Assembly: GCA_963277665.1 (NCBI GenBank)
Contig: OY728125.1
Coordinates: forward strand, 1,715,928,889 to 1,715,992,888
Source: Viscum album
Taxonomy: Eukaryota; Streptophyta; Magnoliopsida; Santalales; Viscaceae
Direction of reading: 5' to 3'
Length of the DNA stretch: 64,000 nt
The notes under the pieces were generated by a model, which saw only the letters and a program-made list of their open reading frames with translations, had not been told where the DNA came from and did not search any database. The first letter of the stretch is position 1. Each line of letters opens with the position of its first letter. Positions 61,423 through 64,000 of this stretch are shown here, in pieces. Made by a program: the position numbers and the translations under genes.

Positions 61423-61930
61423 GTTATCACGTCGGTTATTCAATAACCGACGTGATAATTGTTTTAAAAACATTTATAACGTCGGTTATTTCAATAACCG
61501 ACGTAAAAACCTTCCTCCGATTCATTTGTTACGTCGGTTAGTTTATAACCGACGTTATAAAGGGCTCAAAATCCGCGTTTTTTTATGTTGGTTATTCCAT
61601 AACCGACGTCAAAAACATCTGCGGATTCTTTTTTTACGTCGGTTATTTTATAACCGACGTAAAAAAGCCTTCAAAAACCGCGTTTGTTACGTCGGTTATT
61701 GAATAACCGACGTAAAACGGCCTTCAGAAACCGCGTTTTTTACGTCGGTTATAACAATAACCGACGTAAAAAACGAAGCCGCGCGATTAATAACGTCGGT
61801 TATTATTATAACCGACGTTAAAGGTGTACCGAATACAAATTTTTACGTCGGTTAAGAAATAACCGACGTAAAAAACCTCGTTTTACATATTATGACGTCG
61901 GTTTTATATAACCGACGTAAAAAATGGTGA
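61423..61930. repeat. Right subterminal array of stem-loop units
   Basis: Ten palindromic units of the form ACGTCGGTTAT...ATAACCGACGT. Nine have non-C bases before ACGTCGG (mostly T or A) and one, the innermost at about 61425-61458, has CACGTCGG like the left array. Unit stems extend with A or T runs. Confidence 0.9.
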
Positions 61931-61956
61931 CGTAAAAAACGTTTTTTGCACTAGTG
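61929..61956 (-). repeat. Right terminal inverted repeat of CACTA element
   Basis: The minus strand starts CACTAGTGCAAAAAACGTTT and matches the left end over 28 bp with two mismatches. It is followed by TAA, the target duplication. Confidence 0.93.
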
Positions 61957-63256
61957 TAAAATAAAATAAAGATTCACATAAGAATATATGATCATGGATA
62001 ACCTAGATTGGAACCTAGGGGATCACAAGTTAGGGTATACTTTTCTTCTACAAGTTATCCTTATATGATTTAAGCTCCTTTTCATGATTATTGGTTAAGT
62101 ATTTAAGCCTCTAATTATAATTTCTCTTCTTAGTTAATGGTGGGAGATGGAAGAACATGTCCTAATAACCAATGTGATAGGAAATGCAACGATTTCCATG
62201 TTAATATGAAAGAGATGATTAGGGGATTAAAAGCTGATTATTATTTTGGAAGATGCTCACTATTTTGGGGACCCTATATGATCGAGGTAAATAGATTACT
62301 ACGGTATTTTCTTTGAAGAGTAGGGTTGACTTATATTTTGAAGAATCGATGAATTTAAGGTGGAATTATAGTAATTTAGGATACTTATGGAAATTATTAA
62401 CCTATCTTGGGGTAAATATGTTTAGGTTAGTTACTTTTTTTTATAAGATGTTAGGAGTGGTTGATGTTGTTTGGAGATGAATGATAAAGTTTACCTTGGA
62501 AGACTATGTTATCAAATCCTTCTTGTATTTGGGATTCAATCTTAGTTTGGTTTATTTTGAGGATTTTTAAGCACAGTTATTTATGGAATGGACTATGATG
62601 AACTTTGGGTAGTACCATGGAACTTTGAAGATTTAAAAGTAGTTTCCATTCCTATGGGATTATTTCTTTTTGAAGAGTTGTTTTACCTTACCCTTTCTGT
62701 TTTTGGGATAATGTTTAAAGATAGAAGAAATAGATAGTTAATCTTTTGTGGATTATGAAGATGATTCTTGTGTTTTGATGAGACCAAGTAGTTTTGAATG
62801 CTCATAATTTGGAGAAAAGATTATTTTTGGGTAGAAACTTATTAAAGGATGAAACTCTACATGAAGATAAGTATATTTCCTTATGTTTTTGTTCTATGTT
62901 GTAAACGAATTCCTCAAAATTATGAAAAGGAACGTAAAACAAAAACGTTGTTGGTTTACGTTTCCTACTAGATAATCAAAGACCGTTTACACACATCATA
63001 AGTTTGGGATTTTCTCATGGTTAACTTTCTCCTAATCATGTTCTCTATCACTCTCCCTCAGAACTTGACCCTTTGTTTTCTCCTCCATGTCCATGTTTTC
63101 CTACATGGAACCCTAGTGTGGGTTAACTTGGGTGACCTTTGTACTTCCCTTTCTTTTCTTTTAAAGTAATAGTTTTACTGACTCCTTTTCCGATGTGGGA
63201 CTTTCAATGAAATTTCAAAACCCAATTTTAAAAAAATTGCGAGGACGCAATTTCTT
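61957..63256 (+). other. LARD interior, right part, non-coding
   Basis: 1.3 kb of AT-rich DNA with no ORF of note and no recognisable gag, pol or env-like motif. An imperfect inverted repeat (GGAACGTAAAAC with GGTTTACGTTTCC) lies at about 62931-62968. Confidence 0.6.
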
Positions 63257-63269
63257 AAGGGGAGAAGAT
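63257..63269 (+). other. Polypurine tract of the LARD-like element
   Basis: AAGGGGAGAAGAT runs directly into TGTAACGTCCCG, the second LTR start at 63270. Confidence 0.85.
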
Positions 63270-64000
63270 TGTAACGTCCCGAAATTTTAAATAAATATTG
63301 TTTCCTAATTTTATGTGTTATTTTTATACTCAAAAAATGTTTTATTTGATAAACATGATTATAATTAGAATGAGACCATTGGGTTTTGACTGTTATATGA
63401 CCATCAGTCAATATGACCGCTGTGAACATAATGTTTTGATTATTGTCTCTAAATATAAGTAATCTTCGTTGATTATTATAGAAAGAAGATTCGATGGCAT
63501 CACCTAGTAGTCTTGGACCGATCGAAGCCCATCTAACTAAGCTTGGGAAGGAGGTAGCACCATTGGGCTTTGCTCTGGACCAAACCCAAGCCGAACTTCA
63601 TCATGTGAAGCTAGAACGGAATCGCCTTCGCGAGAAGTTCAAACTGATAGAAATTACTACTCGGGCAATATTGACCGAGCCGCCCCAAGATTTTATCACC
63701 CTAGCACACCTTACTCTTAGGTCCTATGCTGGTATTATAAGGGGCTATGTAACGAGACCGTAACTGCCTTGTGTAATCCTTGTTTTAAATAAAAATTGGG
63801 ATTTCTGCTTATGATGAAGTTTATGAATTTTCAAATGACCGGATAAAAATAGTATGCATATTTTTGATGAATTTTCAAAAGAATATTTTGAAAAAAATGT
63901 TTATGTAAACCTTAAATAATTTAAAATGTGTAATGATTTTCAAAAAATTATCTTCTACAATTATGTTCAATACGAAAATTGGAGTCTAATAAGATCAACT
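63270..64000 (+). repeat. 3' LTR of the LARD-like element (cut by window end)
   Basis: Aligned base by base with 45730-46460: 16 mismatches in 731 positions and no gaps. Confidence 0.93.
63494..63763 (+). CDS. Small LTR-borne ORF, second copy
   Basis: Partner of 45954-46223, 89 codons, open throughout. The residue differences are Glu/Lys, Phe/Leu, Ser/Ala, Glu/Ala and Tyr/Phe. In this LTR, at the 3' end of the element, it lies upstream of where the LTR core promoter should be. Function unknown. Confidence 0.4.
   Translation: MASPSSLGPIEAHLTKLGKEVAPLGFALDQTQAELHHVKLERNRLREKFKLIEITTRAILTEPPQDFITLAHLTLRSYAGIIRGYVTRP

Larger units (their letters stand above)
49097..61956 (-). mobile_element. 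CACTA (En/Spm) DNA transposon, 12,860 bp, autonomous-type, disabled
   Basis: The ends read CACTAGTGCAGAAAAC and, on the other strand, CACTAGTGCAAAAAAC, and are flanked by TAA on both sides (49094-49096 and 61957-61959), a 3-bp target duplication. Inside are stem-loop subterminal arrays at both ends, a TNP2 transposase gene and a TnpA/Ulp1 gene, both on the minus strand, and three further repeat arrays. This is the full complement of an autonomous CACTA element. Three nonsense codons and one apparent frameshift indicate that it no longer makes its proteins. It sits in the interior of the LARD element, so it is younger than that insertion. Confidence 0.95.
45730..64000 (+). mobile_element. LARD-like LTR retrotransposon (runs past window end), host of the CACTA insertion
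   Basis: A 3018-bp LTR (45730-48747) recurs from 63270 to the window end, with 16 mismatches in the 731 aligned bases by my count. A tRNA-iMet primer site follows the first LTR and a purine tract precedes the second. Without the CACTA insertion the interior is only about 1.66 kb (48748-49096 plus 61957-63269) and has no gag or pol. Long LTRs plus a non-coding interior fit a large retrotransposon derivative mobilised by a relative's proteins. Orientation is set by primer site and purine tract. Confidence 0.85.

Overview
This 64 kb window is intergenic plant DNA made almost entirely of nested transposable elements; I see no host gene. The evidence for a plant is two plant-specific Ty3/gypsy lineages (chromodomain-bearing Tekay/Del-like chromoviruses and an Ogre/Tat-like element), initiator-Met-tRNA primer sites, and a CACTA (En/Spm) element with plant-type TNP2 and TnpA/Ulp1 genes. 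Such dense nesting suggests a large-genome flowering plant; I cannot name the species.

Layout. (1) 1-11296: a decayed Tekay-like chromovirus on the minus strand, with LTRs over 3 kb long that contain GC-rich islands and minisatellites. (2) 11297 to about 33.15 kb: an older plus-strand chromovirus. Its left LTR is split by another plus-strand gypsy element (11704-20513). Its right LTR is split by a solo LTR of its own family (27315-30919, 5-bp target duplication CATTG). (3) About 33.2-45.73 kb: a minus-strand Ogre/Tat-like element with domain order Gag, PR, RT, RNase H, INT and a long 3' region carrying about 0.64-kb tandem repeats. (4) 45730 to beyond the window: a young LTR element with 3.0-kb LTRs and only about 1.7 kb of non-coding interior (LARD-like). 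It is inserted just upstream of the Ogre/Tat Gag start, and each LTR carries the same roughly 90-codon ORF. (5) 49097-61956: a 12,860-bp CACTA transposon inside the LARD interior, with near-perfect terminal inverted repeats and a TAA target duplication.

The CACTA element is the best preserved and most structured object. In its own 5'->3' sense (minus strand) it reads: right terminus with ten stem-loop units, a 2.85-kb G-rich array, the TNP2 transposase gene, a 0.6-kb array of GGCCGGCC palindromes, a ten-exon TnpA/Ulp1 gene, a 0.95-kb G-rich array, then about ten stem-loop units and the left terminus. TNP2 (the DDE-type transposase) would cut the ends, and TnpA would bind the subterminal repeats. 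Both genes are broken by a few point lesions: three nonsense codons, each readable as a C-to-T change on the coding strand, and one apparent frameshift. It therefore looks like a recently disabled autonomous element.

Limits: domain calls come from reading translated frames by eye. Boundaries of the older elements are accurate to tens or hundreds of bases. Nothing was checked against a database.
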